Assembly (NCBI GenBank): GCA_963971425.1
Contig: OZ020521.1
Span: 25,064,012 to 25,128,011 of the forward strand
DNA from: Bryoerythrophyllum caledonicum
Taxonomy: Eukaryota; Streptophyta; Bryopsida; Pottiales; Pottiaceae
Length of the DNA stretch: 64,000 nucleotides
Direction: 5' to 3'
The first letter of the stretch is position 1, and each line of letters opens with the position of its first letter. The translations under genes and the position numbers were made by a program. The notes under the pieces are model-generated. The model searched no databases and had not been told where the DNA came from. It saw nothing but the letters and a program-made list of their open reading frames with translations. Positions 34,952-46,697 of this stretch are shown here, piece after piece.

Positions 34952-36638
34952 AGCCCAAAAACTCTATGCTAGATTATGTTTTCTATACAAGAAGTAGAGT
35001 TAACCCGGTGTAATAAGTGGCTCTCAATATTGCATTGTATGTTGAACTCATGTGAGCTTTTTACCACACAAACTAGACAAGTAGAAACATGTTTTCCAAG
35101 TTTTACTACATTTTTACACTTGATATAAATCATATAGACTTTGAAAGGTGATTGCGGCCAAAAATGTATGTTGGACCTTACAACATTAAGTAGATGGGAG
35201 ATATCCATCCTTTGTTCAAAGAAATTAAAAACTATTCTAGAAAATGATTTTTCATCTATAAAGAGTTGGCGCATTGAAGAAATTAGAAGGAAAAGACAAG
35301 ATGACATGGCAAAAAGCGGGAAGGAAATTAAAAAAACAATTTATATTGATGATACATAATTTATTTAGAATATTTTTGTCCTAGTTTGACCTTATATTTG
35401 GACATCAATCTTCGTCGAGATATATCTTATCTTTATTTTTATTTTTATATTGACATCTTTTGAAATTTCTTTTACACACTCGTCTAATGTGCAAATATCA
35501 TTTCATTTCTATAAGTTGGGTCAATTATTGTCCACATAAACAAACAATGTCCTAAAGATTTATACTAATATTTTTGGCTGAGACTTCTTTACCGGCCGGT
35601 GGAGTTCCCCACCGTAGTGTAAAACCCCTCTTAGGCTCTGGTAACTCATAACACTTATAAGTTGTGATGTCGATGATTTGTAAAACTTATAACAAAAAAT
35701 CACTTAGCAGAATTTAAAAGGTAAATACATATCATTTATAGAAATAATGGATGTAATTACGAAACTTTGATTCATTATTCATCTATTTGTGTCACCCTCA
35801 ATCTTGAACCTCCACTAGGCACTTGATGTCTAGAAAAACTATTAACCAACAAAAGAATTTTATCTTTCTGGGCACTTACCATCATACTACCAAAATCATA
35901 ATCCGCGCAGTGAACCACGGAGCAATCAATTGCGCTGTCAACCTTGGAGTAAACTGTAGGTATGGTGCATCCAACCACGCAGTAAATCATGTTACCTTTT
36001 TAAAAATATAGTTTGTAATATAAAAACTACATGAAAATGGTTGGACTAATGCGTTGCAAAGCATTAGCTTGAGTTTTTGGGTGTGACAAATATGTATTTG
36101 TGTGTTGCAATTTGTGCTTTTGATTAGAAATTGGACGTTTAAATTTTTTTTTGAATTAAGCACTAAAAGATTGAATTGTAAATTATAAGTTGAAAACTTC
36201 AAGTGAAAAAGTTGTGAAGTTGGAGTTGTGAGCTTGGAGGTTGGCATACAAAGTTGGAGTTGCAAAATTGCATATTCGAGTTGTGGAGATTGAAATTACA
36301 AGTATTGAGGTGAGATTGCAAGTTTTGAGATTGTAATTGCAAATTGAGTTTGAGGGTGTGTGAATTTGAGATTGTAATTGCAAGTTGAGTTTGTGGGTGT
36401 GTAAAATTTGCATTTGTGTGTTGCAATTTGTGCTTATCCAAAATAAGATTGAAACTCTTGATTACAAATTTGACATTCATAACATTTTTTAAATTCCATG
36501 TTAAAATGCAAAAAATCTAAAACTTAATTATTTTTTTTCTATTCTATTCTATTACATTATAAAAATTCATGCATAGGTTTCAAAGATATATTTATATTTT
36601 ATGTAGGTTGTTGTTACCTTTTTTTTTTATATTTTGTG
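34952..36638. other. No gene seen: AT-rich region with diffuse repeats
   Basis: Short ORFs only, none convincing. Around 36060-36430 there are repeated TTGAGATTGTAATTGCAAG and TTTGTGTGTTGCAATTTGTG phrases. Confidence 0.5.
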
Positions 36639-36699
36639 ATATTAAAACTACATTAAAATGGTTGAACTAATGCGTTGCAAAGCAAGCGCCAACTGCTAG
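36639..36699 (+). mobile_element. Possible Helitron-type 3' end
   Basis: An imperfect hairpin GCGTTGC-AAA-GCAAGCGC (36672-36689) is followed after a few bases by CTAG and T (36696-36700), the arrangement of a Helitron 3' terminus. A near copy of the preceding 50 bases, including TAATGCGTTGCAAAGC, lies at about 36010-36062. No 5' end or RepHel protein was found. Confidence 0.25.
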
Positions 36700-36779
36700 T
36701 CTTCCTCTAAAAATATAACATAAATTGTTAAAAAATTTGTGTTGTCATCCATGTTTTTTTTTAGCATGGCATTGTATAC

Positions 36780-37380
36780 CTATATTTTCCGGGTTTAGAA
36801 AGTGCATGTACTGAGATACCAAATGTTTTGATGTATTCCTTTTTTTTTAAAACCTCTTCAGAAATGTCCCCTGAGCGCGTCTTCTCTTTGACGGGTATAG
36901 CCCGTGATATTATATCTCTTCTTGAAATTTTGCACCCATCCATGAGAAAATAGAAGCTCTCTCTCGTTAGCACCTCTTGGAAGTAATGCGCAAAATCTCT
37001 TTGCAGCAGCCACCACAAGGTCATCAAATAAAACTACATTATTTTCCTACATTGTCGTAAACCAAGTAAAATTGGCTTCCTCCACTTCAGGGCATTGAGA
37101 CTCTTGTAAGAGCTTGGAATCACCGAGGTGCCCAACATCAAGTCAACTGAAGTGTTCTTTTTGCTCTATTGTTATTCCAATATTAATCTCAGTCTCGTTT
37201 AGTTGAAAGTGTGCATTGGCCCACGCAGTTAATGCTCTATTGGTAATCTTTCCACCAGTAGCTAACAGTCTCACGATACTGAATAATCTCTTGTTTATGT
37301 GTAACACTAACACATAACACTTACTAGTCTTAATTTGAAAGGATTGGAAATCTCCATAACACATATAGAGTGTTAACACT
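36780..37380 (-). pseudogene. Possible pogo/Tigger-like transposase N-terminal fragment
   Basis: Minus-strand pieces read ALTAWANAHFQLNE (about 37210) and, in shifted frames, ELLFSHGWVQNFKKRYNI (about 36940). These resemble the paired helix-turn-helix, CENP-B-like DNA-binding region of Tc1/mariner-pogo transposases. No DDE catalytic region is visible and the frame is broken several times. This is pattern resemblance only. Confidence 0.35.
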
Positions 37381-37938
37381 TATCGAGGTAACCCTTATCG
37401 AGGTCTGACTGTACTAGGTACCTTATCATATCTTACAATGTCTAGAAATCAAAATAAAACATATGGTAAACATACAGAAAGGGTATAAAATAAGACTTAA
37501 AAGTAAGAGTATTTTGTGAAACATATGGAAAATATAAAGAATGGATATCAATATAATCATTTACTTTAGGTTTTGGATTCATACAAAAGTATATTTCAAG
37601 ACCTTATAATTGAGAATCCAAAATTTCACTTCAAATATGATTTTAATGCCTCTTTATGGGAGTGGTTGATTGAACTAGTCTTTGAGCGAATTTGGCCGTG
37701 GTCCCTTAGAGCCTTTTCCCGTCGTCCCATGTGATACCCAACCCAAACAAATTCCTGTAGCTTTTCCTCCATATGAATGTAGAGCGTACCAAATTTAGGC
37801 CCTCCCATGACTTCTAGCATTCTGTTCGAGAAATCACAAAATTAATTTGCAACGGCCAGCCCGGACTATACAAGGGAGACCGGGAGCGCTAGGGAACAAG
37901 ATATCCAAGATGGCCACACCTCGGAACCCGAACACCAC
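37381..37938. other. No gene seen
   Basis: AT-rich to about 37840, then a GC-richer stretch that leads into the frame at 37939. Confidence 0.5.
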
Positions 37939-38439
37939 ATGACAACCTGCGAGGTAAGTAACAACATGGGAGAGGAACGGGAAATTGAAGAACCAAGTTG
38001 GGGTTTTTCTTTGGGTTGCAGCGTTGTGGAAGTAGTTTGGGAGCCGGAATCGGGAACCAGCCGGAGTTGGCTGGAGGCCCAAGCTACAGACCCTGGGAAG
38101 AAACCAAACCCCGGTGAAGAGCATGACCAGGGAGCAGAATCCAATCCAGGGTCCAGTCCGGGAGCAGGTCAAGATCCGGAACCTAGCCAAGAGGGACAAA
38201 TGCAGCAGCGGCCAATGACCAGCCTTGAACCCGAACCCGAACGCAAACAGGAGCCCCGGAGCAACCCGGACACAACCTAGCCTGATTACGTAGAACCAGA
38301 GTTAGTTCCAGAGATCTTAGATGACTGGGAGCAAAAAGAGAAAGAGCAAAAAGAGTTAGTGGGAAAAATGGAAATTAGAGTCGAAAGGAGGCTGGCGGGA
38401 AAGAAATACCGTATTCATTATATTGGGAGATTGTGAGCC
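37939..38439 (+). pseudogene. Gln/Glu/Pro-rich reading frame, unrecognised
   Basis: An ATG at 37939 opens 113 codons to a TAG at 38278. The same frame continues after it with PEILDDWEQKEKEQKELVG and IRVERRLAGKKYRIHYIGR, up to a TGA at 38437 inside the inverted repeat described next. The text after the TAG looks coding, so the TAG may have been CAG. A GTAAGT donor-like site lies at about 37953. It may be an upstream part of the gag-like element that follows. Function unknown. Confidence 0.4.
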
Positions 38440-38564
38440 TCCCAATTTAATACGTATATTGCTCTTGAGCTCTAAAATGTACCCACTATGCACATTCAGC
38501 TTGAGTCGAGCTGAATGTGCACTAGATCAAAATCATGGATATCTCCCAATATAATGAATATGGT
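38408..38564. repeat. Fold-back element: inverted repeat enclosing a second hairpin
   Basis: The outer arms 38408-38431 and 38541-38564 are inverted copies over 24 bases with one mismatch (perfect over 38412-38431 and 38541-38560). Inside, TGCACATTCAGCT (38489-38501) pairs perfectly with 38509-38521 across a 7-base loop. No target duplication is visible. It could be a small MITE or a fold-back element. Confidence 0.75.
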
Positions 38565-38576
38565 GTTAAGAGTAGC

Positions 38577-38772
38577 GAGCCAAAGAAAAAAAAAAGGAAA
38601 AAGTAGCGGAAGAAAAGAAAGAAAAAAGAAAAGAAGAAGCAAAGGAGAAAGCTGCGGTAAAAGAAGAAGAAAAAGAAAAGGATGCAGAAAAAGAAAAAGA
38701 AAAGGTTAAAGCAGCAGAGAGAGGAAAAGCTACAGAAAAAGGAGCAGAAAAAGTAAAAGCTGCAGAAAAATA
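38577..38772 (+). repeat. Purine-rich tract encoding Lys/Glu/Ala repeats
   Basis: GAAAAAGAA/GCAGAAAAA-type low complexity. One frame reads as a charged KEKAA-type helix ending in TAA at about 38770. Coding status is uncertain. Confidence 0.6.
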
Positions 38773-39190
38773 AAAGAAGCAGAAAAAGAGAATGGAGAAT
38801 GAAAAATTCAAATTTCCATTCATCCAGGATGGATGTCATCTAACTTCGACGAAACCCCAAGTCTCACTTCAGGGAAAGTGTCCACTCTCTTTGAGTAGTG
38901 TTTTTGGAGAAGGAGGAGAGCGTTGCAAGGAGGACACTGGCTATGGCAAAAAGGCGCTAAATTTAGGAGTTCTAGGATTTTGTAGGTTAGGTAGTGGAGA
39001 GACGGTTTTTGGAGTCGAGGATGTATGGAGAGAGTTGGAAGCAGGCGAAGTAAAAAGTAGGAAAAGCCATGGCTATGGCTAGGGTTTCATGCATGGCGAT
39101 GGCCACGGCCAGGGTGAAGGGAGTCACAAGGTAAGCGAGGAGCCGGCGTGGCCGATTGAGGGGGGTTGCAACTCGAGCCATCAATGACAA

Positions 39191-41851
39191 TTGGAGGAGG
39201 CTGCGGCAGAAGGCGCTATAGTTGAGGTGCCGAAGGTATTGGTGCAGCGGCTGAAGAGGAGCAGGACAAGGAAGTGCGCCAAGGGGCGAGTGAAGGAATT
39301 ACCCAAGGAGAGGGCGCAGCGGCTGTTGCAGCAAGTAGCAGCTTTGGAAGAGGTGGTCGGAGGAAAGGAAGACGGCGACAAAGAACAGCACCGCGCACTT
39401 ACATCATGGACGGTGGCAGAGGTGACGCCGACACTAGTCAAGACGGTGGGGAGAGCACGACCGGTTTCAGGCCATCAGTCCGCCGCAAGGAGGATTACCC
39501 AACCTACGTCCACGAAGGAGAGCGAGACCCAAGAGCTGCAGAAGCCAGGGACGAAGGCCACGCAGGAGGAAATCACGGCGAGAGACAGGCATGCCAACGG
39601 CACTGTAGCAGGGGCGTGGGGCGACGAGCAACCTACAAAGGCGGAGGACAGGTGCACGGGAGAGAGGTTCACATTGACGAAGGCAGCAGAAAAGAGGACG
39701 ATGGGCGAGCAAGTGGAGGCGTTGAAGAATGCCGACACGGGATTCGTGGAAGTTCACAGAAAGGAGGTCGACGCCGGCAAAACCAAGAAACCAGCGGAGG
39801 GCAAGGAGTTAGGCAAGCGACAGCAAACAAAGGAGCATCATCACGACGAAGGCACGAGTCTCAGCCTTACCGTTGAGAAGCGACAACAATCCCGGGAGGA
39901 CAAAGCCAACAACGCCACTTCAGGTAAGTTCCTTGTATTCCCTGAAACTTTGTTAAGCCTTAGTGAAAATTCCAATGGATACACGGGCATAGCAAGTCAA
40001 GGGACAAAATTTTTAATTCCAAACCAAATTAGGGTTTCCAGTTTTGGTCAAAAAACGATTCGGGTTAAGGAAATCCAGGGACTTGGACTGCCCTGGTTAT
40101 GGGAAAACGATCCTCCATGGCAAGGTGTCCGGAACCAGTTAGCAAGATAGCTTGTCACTTATCTTGGGGGGGAGAATCAGTTGTATCCATGGGCTGAACT
40201 GGACACGGGGGAGCAGTGCTCAGATAAACTGATCCTAACTCTCCAAGATTGGATGGAAGAATCTAACCTTGGTGATGCGGCGTTTGATAGGCCCAGGCCC
40301 AGGAAGCACAAGACGAGGCTTCAGTTGAAGCTGATGGCAACGGCGGAAGCCACAAGGGAGACACTCCCCCTGCCGGATAATTGTCTCAGGGTTCCTGTAA
40401 TACAATCATTCCAAGGGAGCCTAGTCACTCCATGGCCGGAGTCTTTGGAGATCGTGGCACCCGGACGGGGCGCTCCACCAGAAGTGGTCAGACCACCCAG
40501 TGGCCCAATGGCTTCTCAGCCAGGAGTCCACATTCCCCTTTCTCCAACCGATGGCAGCCCTCCGGAGAGCGAGGCCTGCGGGTTCCAAGTGATACACCAC
40601 CTAAGGGTGACCAGACAGACTCCAATCCGAGCTATGCAGTTGTCTTTCCCGAAGCCAGCCACACATGCAGCACAAGGGCGCCCGGGTGGTGTTGTGACTC
40701 CACGCACGGCGGAGGACTCCACTCCAACCCGGTTGCGGTTCACCAAGAAGTACACTCGGGGACCACGAAGGCTGGCTGCGGAGGAGACAACCTATGAGTG
40801 GACTTTTTCACCCTGGGTTCACTGGGAGCCCTGGAGAGAGACAGGGGATGACAAGTGGGCAAGAGACGTCGGGTTGGGAGTCTTCTACGAGTACGCTTCG
40901 CCGGAGCCGCGCCAAGACTTAGTCCTATAGTTCATCGAAGGCATACTCCCTCTAGAGTCCAAGGCCGGAGGGGCTCTGGTTCCTATTTGGGCTAAGGTCA
41001 GATGGTTGGAGTTGGTTCTGACGTCAGAGGTCATTCAGGAGGTCTTTGGGTTGACCGAAACCCAGCAGCTCAAGGCCTACAAGGAGGACAAGGAGCACAA
41101 GTCGAGCATTGCCCGGAGATTTTCCTTGATCGATGAGGATTTCCAGATGGATGGAGTTCAAGTGTCCAGGTTCACAGACCACTACCAGCCCAGGATCAAG
41201 GCGCTTCTGGAGGTGTTGTACCTGAAAAAGACAACCACCCAAGCCAGCCTCAACCTGCTTCATTACATATACAAAGCGGTTCGAGCCAAACACGAGGCGG
41301 TAGACTGGACGCCTTTAGTGCTTAGCAGCCTCATACAAGTTCTAGGCCAGGCACGCAAGGGTATGAAGAAGGTCCCGGGCACGCAGTTGATAGAGGCCCT
41401 TCTTCAGAGATGGATTCCCACCGATGGCGAGCCATCAATCACGGAAGCTGGCCCTACCCGGGCAGCCTTAGAGTCAAGCGGTGATCAGGAGATGGCGGAG
41501 GATGGGAGTCAGGATACCCACTCAGAAACTCCAGCTTCCACAAAGATGCTCATCAAAGGCACTTCCAGGAGTCACGGCGACTCCAAGGGTCGGAGTGCGA
41601 CGGAGGTAGAGACACGACTTGGAACAACATGCACCACACCGATCCCCTCAGTTACGCGAAAGCGTCCTCGACTCGACTAGGACCTGGGGGTCATTCAGGA
41701 GCACCCAGCCACTCAACAAGCCCGGGCTAGACCATCTCGAGATTTTGATCAGTCACCAAGCCCGAATTCGACTGATGAGATGGACTCCATCGAGCGAATT
41801 ATCTTAGAGCTGGGCGAAGTTGACTCCAGCCCAACAAAACTCAAGGAGTCG
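39191..41851 (+). pseudogene. Gag-like reading frame interrupted only by TAG codons, 5' part
   Basis: One frame stays open for 887 codons apart from TAG at 40148, 40928 and 41678; no TAA or TGA occurs. The start is unclear: a TGA lies at 39185 and the frame opens with TTG. The first 240 codons are charged, Lys/Glu/Thr-rich. A Pro-rich region follows (40400-40770), then a globular domain (40780-41400) with FTKKYTRGPRRL, WTFSPWVHWEPW, VRWLELVLTSEVIQEVFGL and EAVDWTPLVLSSLIQVL. The last block resembles VDWAAIMDEQIDRMV of the copy A protein, so the two may share a plant-transposon-type domain (inference). A splice-donor-like GGTAAGT at 39926 and TCAG at 40168 leave open an intron over the first TAG. 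At 41851 a solo LTR splits the frame. Confidence 0.6.
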
Positions 41852-44606
41852 TGTGAGTGGCCAAAGTGGGCCCTCACTCTTTTTTCTTCATTTTTTCGAG
41901 TTTTCTTGATAGTATTAACCAAAATTTAGCTAAATTGGTGGTCAACCCACCTATTAGAGTCAAAGTCCTAGATTAATAGGCCTAGTGCCATGATGGGACA
42001 CTAAGTTCCCTATTTTTTCCTCCTCCCTACTAATATACTTAAAAGTGTAGTGGAAGTGGAATGGAAATGAAGAGAAAGATGAAAAATGGGAAGGAAGTCC
42101 TTGGAAAATGACCAAAAATTGAGAAATGGGTAAAAAAATATGGGGAAAAATTGGAAGAGTGTCTCCTAGCAGGTAGAAGTAGTGGTAAAATTTCTAGAAT
42201 TTTCCGAGTTGAATTGCTATTTTATTATAGGGGTTGACTAGTTGATCGACGGGTTGACCACTCGGGAAAAATACTTAAGGAACTCCAAAAATGCTAGGAA
42301 AATTCAGGTAGACTAATTAGGGTGCTAGGAGTCCAGCTGTGTGGTTTGTTTTTGAAGTTAGAAGTAAATTGCAAATCATCAGTAGTTAGCACTAGATCTA
42401 GTGTAATAGTCTTTAAAAAATCAAAAGAAAAGAAAAAGGAAAAAAAAAAAGAAAAGAAAAAAGGAAGTGGTTGGATGTGCTTCTCCATGCACATGCCACA
42501 TGACAATCCTTGTCACCATGGAGTTAATTTTAGAGCGGCTTGTCAGGAGCAAAGCGGCGAATTAAGGTTTGTGATAAATTTAAACCCTGCCAAAACGGCT
42601 GGAAGTAGCCAATCCTGCTCTTCAGTGGGAGGTCATGGGCTGGCTCATTAAACTAAGCCAGTCTTGTCGGGGAAGAAAAACGAGAAGGATCGAAAGAAAA
42701 AGAAAAAAAAAAAGAGGGAAAAAAAAATAGAAACCAGCCAGGCTGAGTCGCTGGCGAGGGAGCTGGAGCTCACGGGTTTTTCGGGGGGCCGTTTTTTGGA
42801 GCGAGGAGGAGCTCTTGCGAGCAGGAGGGAGGGCTGGAGCTCTCGTTTTTTTTTCCTGGGGTTGGGTTTGTTTTTTTTGTTGTTGGTGGTGTGTGCGCCC
42901 CGGGCGCGAGGGAGGGCTGGCCTCTCTGTGTTTTTTTTTGGAGAAGAGGCTCCTGCGCGAGCTGGAGGAGAGCGCGCGGGGACTGGCTCTTCACTTTCTT
43001 GGGAGCTGGACCGCTCCTGTGCGCGAGGAGAGTCTCGCCGTTTTTTTTTGTGAAGTGCCGGGGTCGGCACCTGCCGTGCGCGAGGAGGTCTCGTGTTTCG
43101 GGGAGCTGGAGGGTGCGCACCGGCGCACGAGGAGAGCTGGCTCTCTGGTTCTTGTGTGTGTGCGCGAAGATCGGAGCTCGAGCTCTCGTTTTTTTTCTTT
43201 TGACGGCTGTTTTTGGTTGAGTGTGTGTGCGCCGCGAGGGCGTGCGAAGGGAGCTTGCACGAGCTGGGGCTCTGTTCCGGAAGGCTGCTCGGCGAGGGGC
43301 GCACCTGTGCGCGCAAGGGTCCGTGATTGTGATCACGAGGTCTGGTTCTGAGCTCGGGAGAGAGGGCCGTTTTTTTTTGTGGTTTGAGAGAGCGCGCTGG
43401 AGTGCTCCTGCGGTGGGAGCTTCGGTGTGGAGGCGCTGTTGAAGGTCGGCGTTGGTGATCGTGGAGCCGTGTGCGTGCGCGGTGGTGTGAAGGTGCCGCG
43501 AGCTGAGAAGACTTGAGCTGGAGGATCCAGGCGAGAAGAGGCTGCAGCGCTCGGACCAGGGAGTAATTCCTGGGTGAAGCTACTTTCCCTAATTCCCACA
43601 TGCATGCGGTCGTTGCAGTTCCTTCTTGTGTTGATTGAATTTGTGGGATCTCTAAACTTGTGCGGAAGCGCTGGAGGATTTTTTTTACATTAGGGTTCCA
43701 AAACTTGGTGATGATTGCTCGCTGGCCGATGCAAGAATGCCGATGCTTGTAAGTTGGTGCTTGCTGGAATCGTTGAGAATTTGGTGATTGGTGTTCCCAA
43801 TTGAATGAGGTGTGAACTCACGAGGAAGTTGTGAATACTTGTTGTGGTTGTTGAGTCGCCGCTGTCCGTCTGTATGTGGCAGTCCTCAAGGTCTGGTTGG
43901 ACATTCTGAGGAGTCCATCGTCAAGAGCACGAAAAAATAATAAGATTAGAAGTTGAAAACGCTCAATTCGGAGTTAACCCTAGGAAGTTAAGATGTTTGA
44001 GAAAAAAAACACAAAACCTGGGACTCACAGGGACTGTCCGCTGCGACTGCTGGTGGAGGCCGGTATCAATCTCAAATTAGGTATTTAGTGGTTTATCCAA
44101 GTTGGAATTGAGCTGGTGATCATTTTAAGAGGAATTTTTTTGGTATTCGGAGTCCCGAATCAAAAGATAAGGGCTGCCGAAGTTGCTGCTCCAACCAGGG
44201 TCTGGATCAGGCCTGATCAGCTGACCTAAACTCAAAAAGAAAAAAGAAAAACAAATAACTAAATAATAAAAATAAAATGATAAAAATAATAAAAAATAAT
44301 CATAATAATCATAATAACTAATAACCATAATAATTAGGTAACAAATAATTAAATAATTACTTAGACCTATTTAGATTCATCCAGAGTCGAGTATTTGATT
44401 ACAAGGAAAGGTTAATCGAATTCACTTAACTGGGTTAAGATAATAGTATTATTAAATTCTAAATGTATAAATAGATATGCCAAGGATCCGAATCCAGTAA
44501 GAGTAGAATGTGTGGTTAAGCATAAGGAATGGTTTAAGTGGTGCAACAATAGGACCTTGTAGGTTTAAAAATGGATTCTCTTAGGGGGTCTATTTTTGGG
44601 CTTACA
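41852..44606 (+). mobile_element. Solo LTR 1 (2755 bp) inside the TAG-interrupted frame
   Basis: Runs from TGTGAGTGGCC to ...GGGCTTACA, flanked by perfect AGTCG duplications (41847-41851 and 44607-44611). Deleting the LTR and one AGTCG rejoins the coding frame exactly. It shares length class, termini and much sequence with the LTR at 46698-49120. The 5' terminus is a hairpin, GTGAG(T)GGCC/GGCCCTCAC. The interior is GC-rich with homopolymer T runs (42850-43400), which produce large chance ORFs on both strands. Confidence 0.92.
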
Positions 44607-44611
44607 AGTCG

Positions 44612-45892
44612 CCACCCGACCAGCCTCCACCCGCAAAGAAACGACGCATATACCACCCGATCCCCAGTGATGAGGCCCCGTAGCAGATTACACTATCTTC
44701 TGACTCGAGATTGGAGACTCTACAGCTACCAGCAGCGGCTAGGGAGGAGCAGCCAGTTAGCGACGCCACAGTCAACACTGAGCTGTTCCCTAGGGAGGCT
44801 CCGGACGCCTTCTCACCTCAGGTAGAGATGACAGACGTAGCCCCTAGCGATCACATCCTGGACATCACCAGCTACCGACCTTTACATCCCCCGGGCGGAT
44901 TCTCACCTCCAACCTCAGATATAGTAACGGTTGGCATGCAGGCCCTGGCGACTGCCTTAGAGCAGAATGTGACGACGGCGACCCAAATTCGTAGCCTCTA
45001 TGTGGAGCAGCGGACCCGTACCGCTCCCAGGTTAGAGTATATCCGGCTTCAGGATTAGGTGGGCACCCTCGAGGCTGCGGTGACCCACATGCGTCAGGAG
45101 CTAGAGGTGTCTCGACAGGCGGAGGCTGTCCAATCTGTTTTCCAGCTATAGCGCTTGGAGATCGAGATGCTCGTAAACGCCAGGCTGAAGGCTCACGACC
45201 AGTTGGTGCTTGACCACTACTTTTTGGTGGAGGACTACCGGCGGCTAGGCCTCACTCCATTGACTCACCCAGGTATGCTACTCAGCCACATGGGCCCGGC
45301 TCATCGAATGTTGTGGGATTCCTGGAAGTATTATACAGATGATGTGGCTCGGTATCGCCGGTACCTGAACCGATTCTTAGCAGCTTACCCGGAGTTCAAC
45401 TTCCTTGTTGGAGACTTGGATTTGCAGCAGGAGTCTCGCCTTATCCTAACCCAGATGCCAACCAGTGGGAGTGAGGCAGCCCCTTCGGCGGTGACTTCAG
45501 ATGGCGGGTGCGTGTCTGGCTATCTCCCATAGGGCAGGGAAGGTTTTTGTAGCCACTACACGCCTACTGTGCCACCTCGACCTCCTTCCGCTTCAGACCC
45601 CGGAAGTTCAGGCGTACAGGCTCTAGATGTTGCACCGCTAGGCAGTCTCGAAGACCGCCTCCGGAACACCTTCTCCACGGCTCTGACTGACGATCATGCT
45701 CTCCAGCCCGGTCGGTCCCCTCATACTAAGGGCCCGGCACGAGTCTCAATTGAACTATGCCCTCCCCTCGGAGGAGTGCCACCTCACGGCATCCCTGGAG
45801 CAACGGACAGATGTACCCAGAGTCCGACAGCAACGCCAGGCATTAGAGCACCCGGCGAGGGCTCGTGCACGATTTTCTTTCCCAGTGGCTAG
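44612..45892 (+). pseudogene. Gag-like reading frame interrupted only by TAG codons, 3' part
   Basis: Continues the frame of 39191-41851 after the solo LTR. In-frame stops are TAG at 44681, 45056, 45149 and 45530, then TAG at 45890. The blocks around each stop read on smoothly (VFQL-stop-RLEIEML, RLQD-stop-VGTLEAAV). It encodes a basic PPAKKRRIY stretch, a helical region rich in Gln/Glu (about 44900-45200) and a conserved-looking segment with HYFLVEDYRRLGL, DSWKYYTDDVARYRRYLNRF. A frameshift near 45690 is likely, because a neighbouring frame (45696-46088) looks more protein-like, with RHESQLNYALPSEE; it also ends in TAG. Confidence 0.6.
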
Positions 45893-46088
45893 GAGTACAT
45901 TAGTGACACTTTATCTGAAGGGTGTTAGCCGGGAGTCCCTTCCTCCCAAGTTTTGTATTTTTTTAGACCTAGAGTTTTGCGGCTATATACTCTTACTAGG
46001 CACCAAGACCCTTGAACATCAGAGGACCGATGTAGTTCAGAAGAGGGATAATGTTAAGCGGAGAACCAGGATTAACGGACCCAGGTAG

Positions 46089-46544
46089 TATTTATATTTT
46101 TTGAAGCCGGTTGGGTTTTTGGGCTCTCCAGTGGATGAACCTGGCCAGGCAGATGATTTCCGTCTTGATCAGTTTCATCCGTAAGTCGGATGAACTTGGG
46201 CAGCTCGATGACTTCCATCCAGTCCAATGTTCATCCGCCGGATGACTTCCATTTGGGTTTGGTGCACATGGAGGGGGAGCTTGGAGCTCTCTCTCGCTCT
46301 CTCACTTGCAACTTGGATTAAGAGCTTAGACACATTAGGATTTTGAAGGTTTTGTAGAAGTTTTGAGATTACATTCAGTTGGAGAGACTTTGCCATGTAC
46401 AAACTATGACTTAATCAATAAAATCCATCGTGATTTGAGGTTTTACAAGGTGTTTTGAACAAATTAGGGTTTCTTAGGGTTTATTAGGGTTTCTAGGGTT
46501 TATGTGAAAGTGAGTTTGTAGGTCAATCTCCCTTTAACATTCCC
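46089..46544. other. No gene seen: 3' flank of the gag-like frame
   Basis: Holds short repeats of CGGATGAACTTGG and GATGACTTCCATCC type (46120-46255) and a run of TTAGGGTTT-like motifs (46465-46502), too few to be a telomeric array. Confidence 0.5.
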
Positions 46545-46697
46545 CTTATCTCCTTCGTTACAACTTCGCTTTTTACGTTTTCTTCTTCTCTCCTTTCTAG
46601 TTTTTTCGTGCTTAACACAATGGCAACGTTCAATTAACCAACCGAATCAAATCTGGACTCACAGCCATGCGAACAGCAATGCAATACTCAACACATA
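46545..46697 (-). mobile_element. Left remnant of the minus-strand gypsy 3' LTR
   Basis: Matches about 7816-7970 of the related LTR (shared phrases TTATCTCCTT, GTGCTTAACACAATGG and ACTCAACACAT). It continues at 49126 and 60123 once the two nested insertions are removed. The LTR's own 3' terminus (GGCTCACA on the minus strand) is missing, so it is truncated near 46545. Confidence 0.65.

Noticed and set aside
42648..43601. A 317-codon minus-strand ORF and overlapping plus-strand ORFs
   Set aside because: Low-complexity GC-rich zone of solo LTR 1; the frames are not kept in solo LTR 2.
39191..45892. Nuclear genetic code with TAG as a sense codon
   Set aside because: TAG ends the intact copy A ORF, and other broken genes here also contain TAA and TGA; CHG deamination explains the pattern more simply. 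The read-through option is kept in the findings.
46465..46502. Telomeric repeat array
   Set aside because: Only four irregular TTAGGGTTT-like units; such motifs are common in plant promoters and introns.
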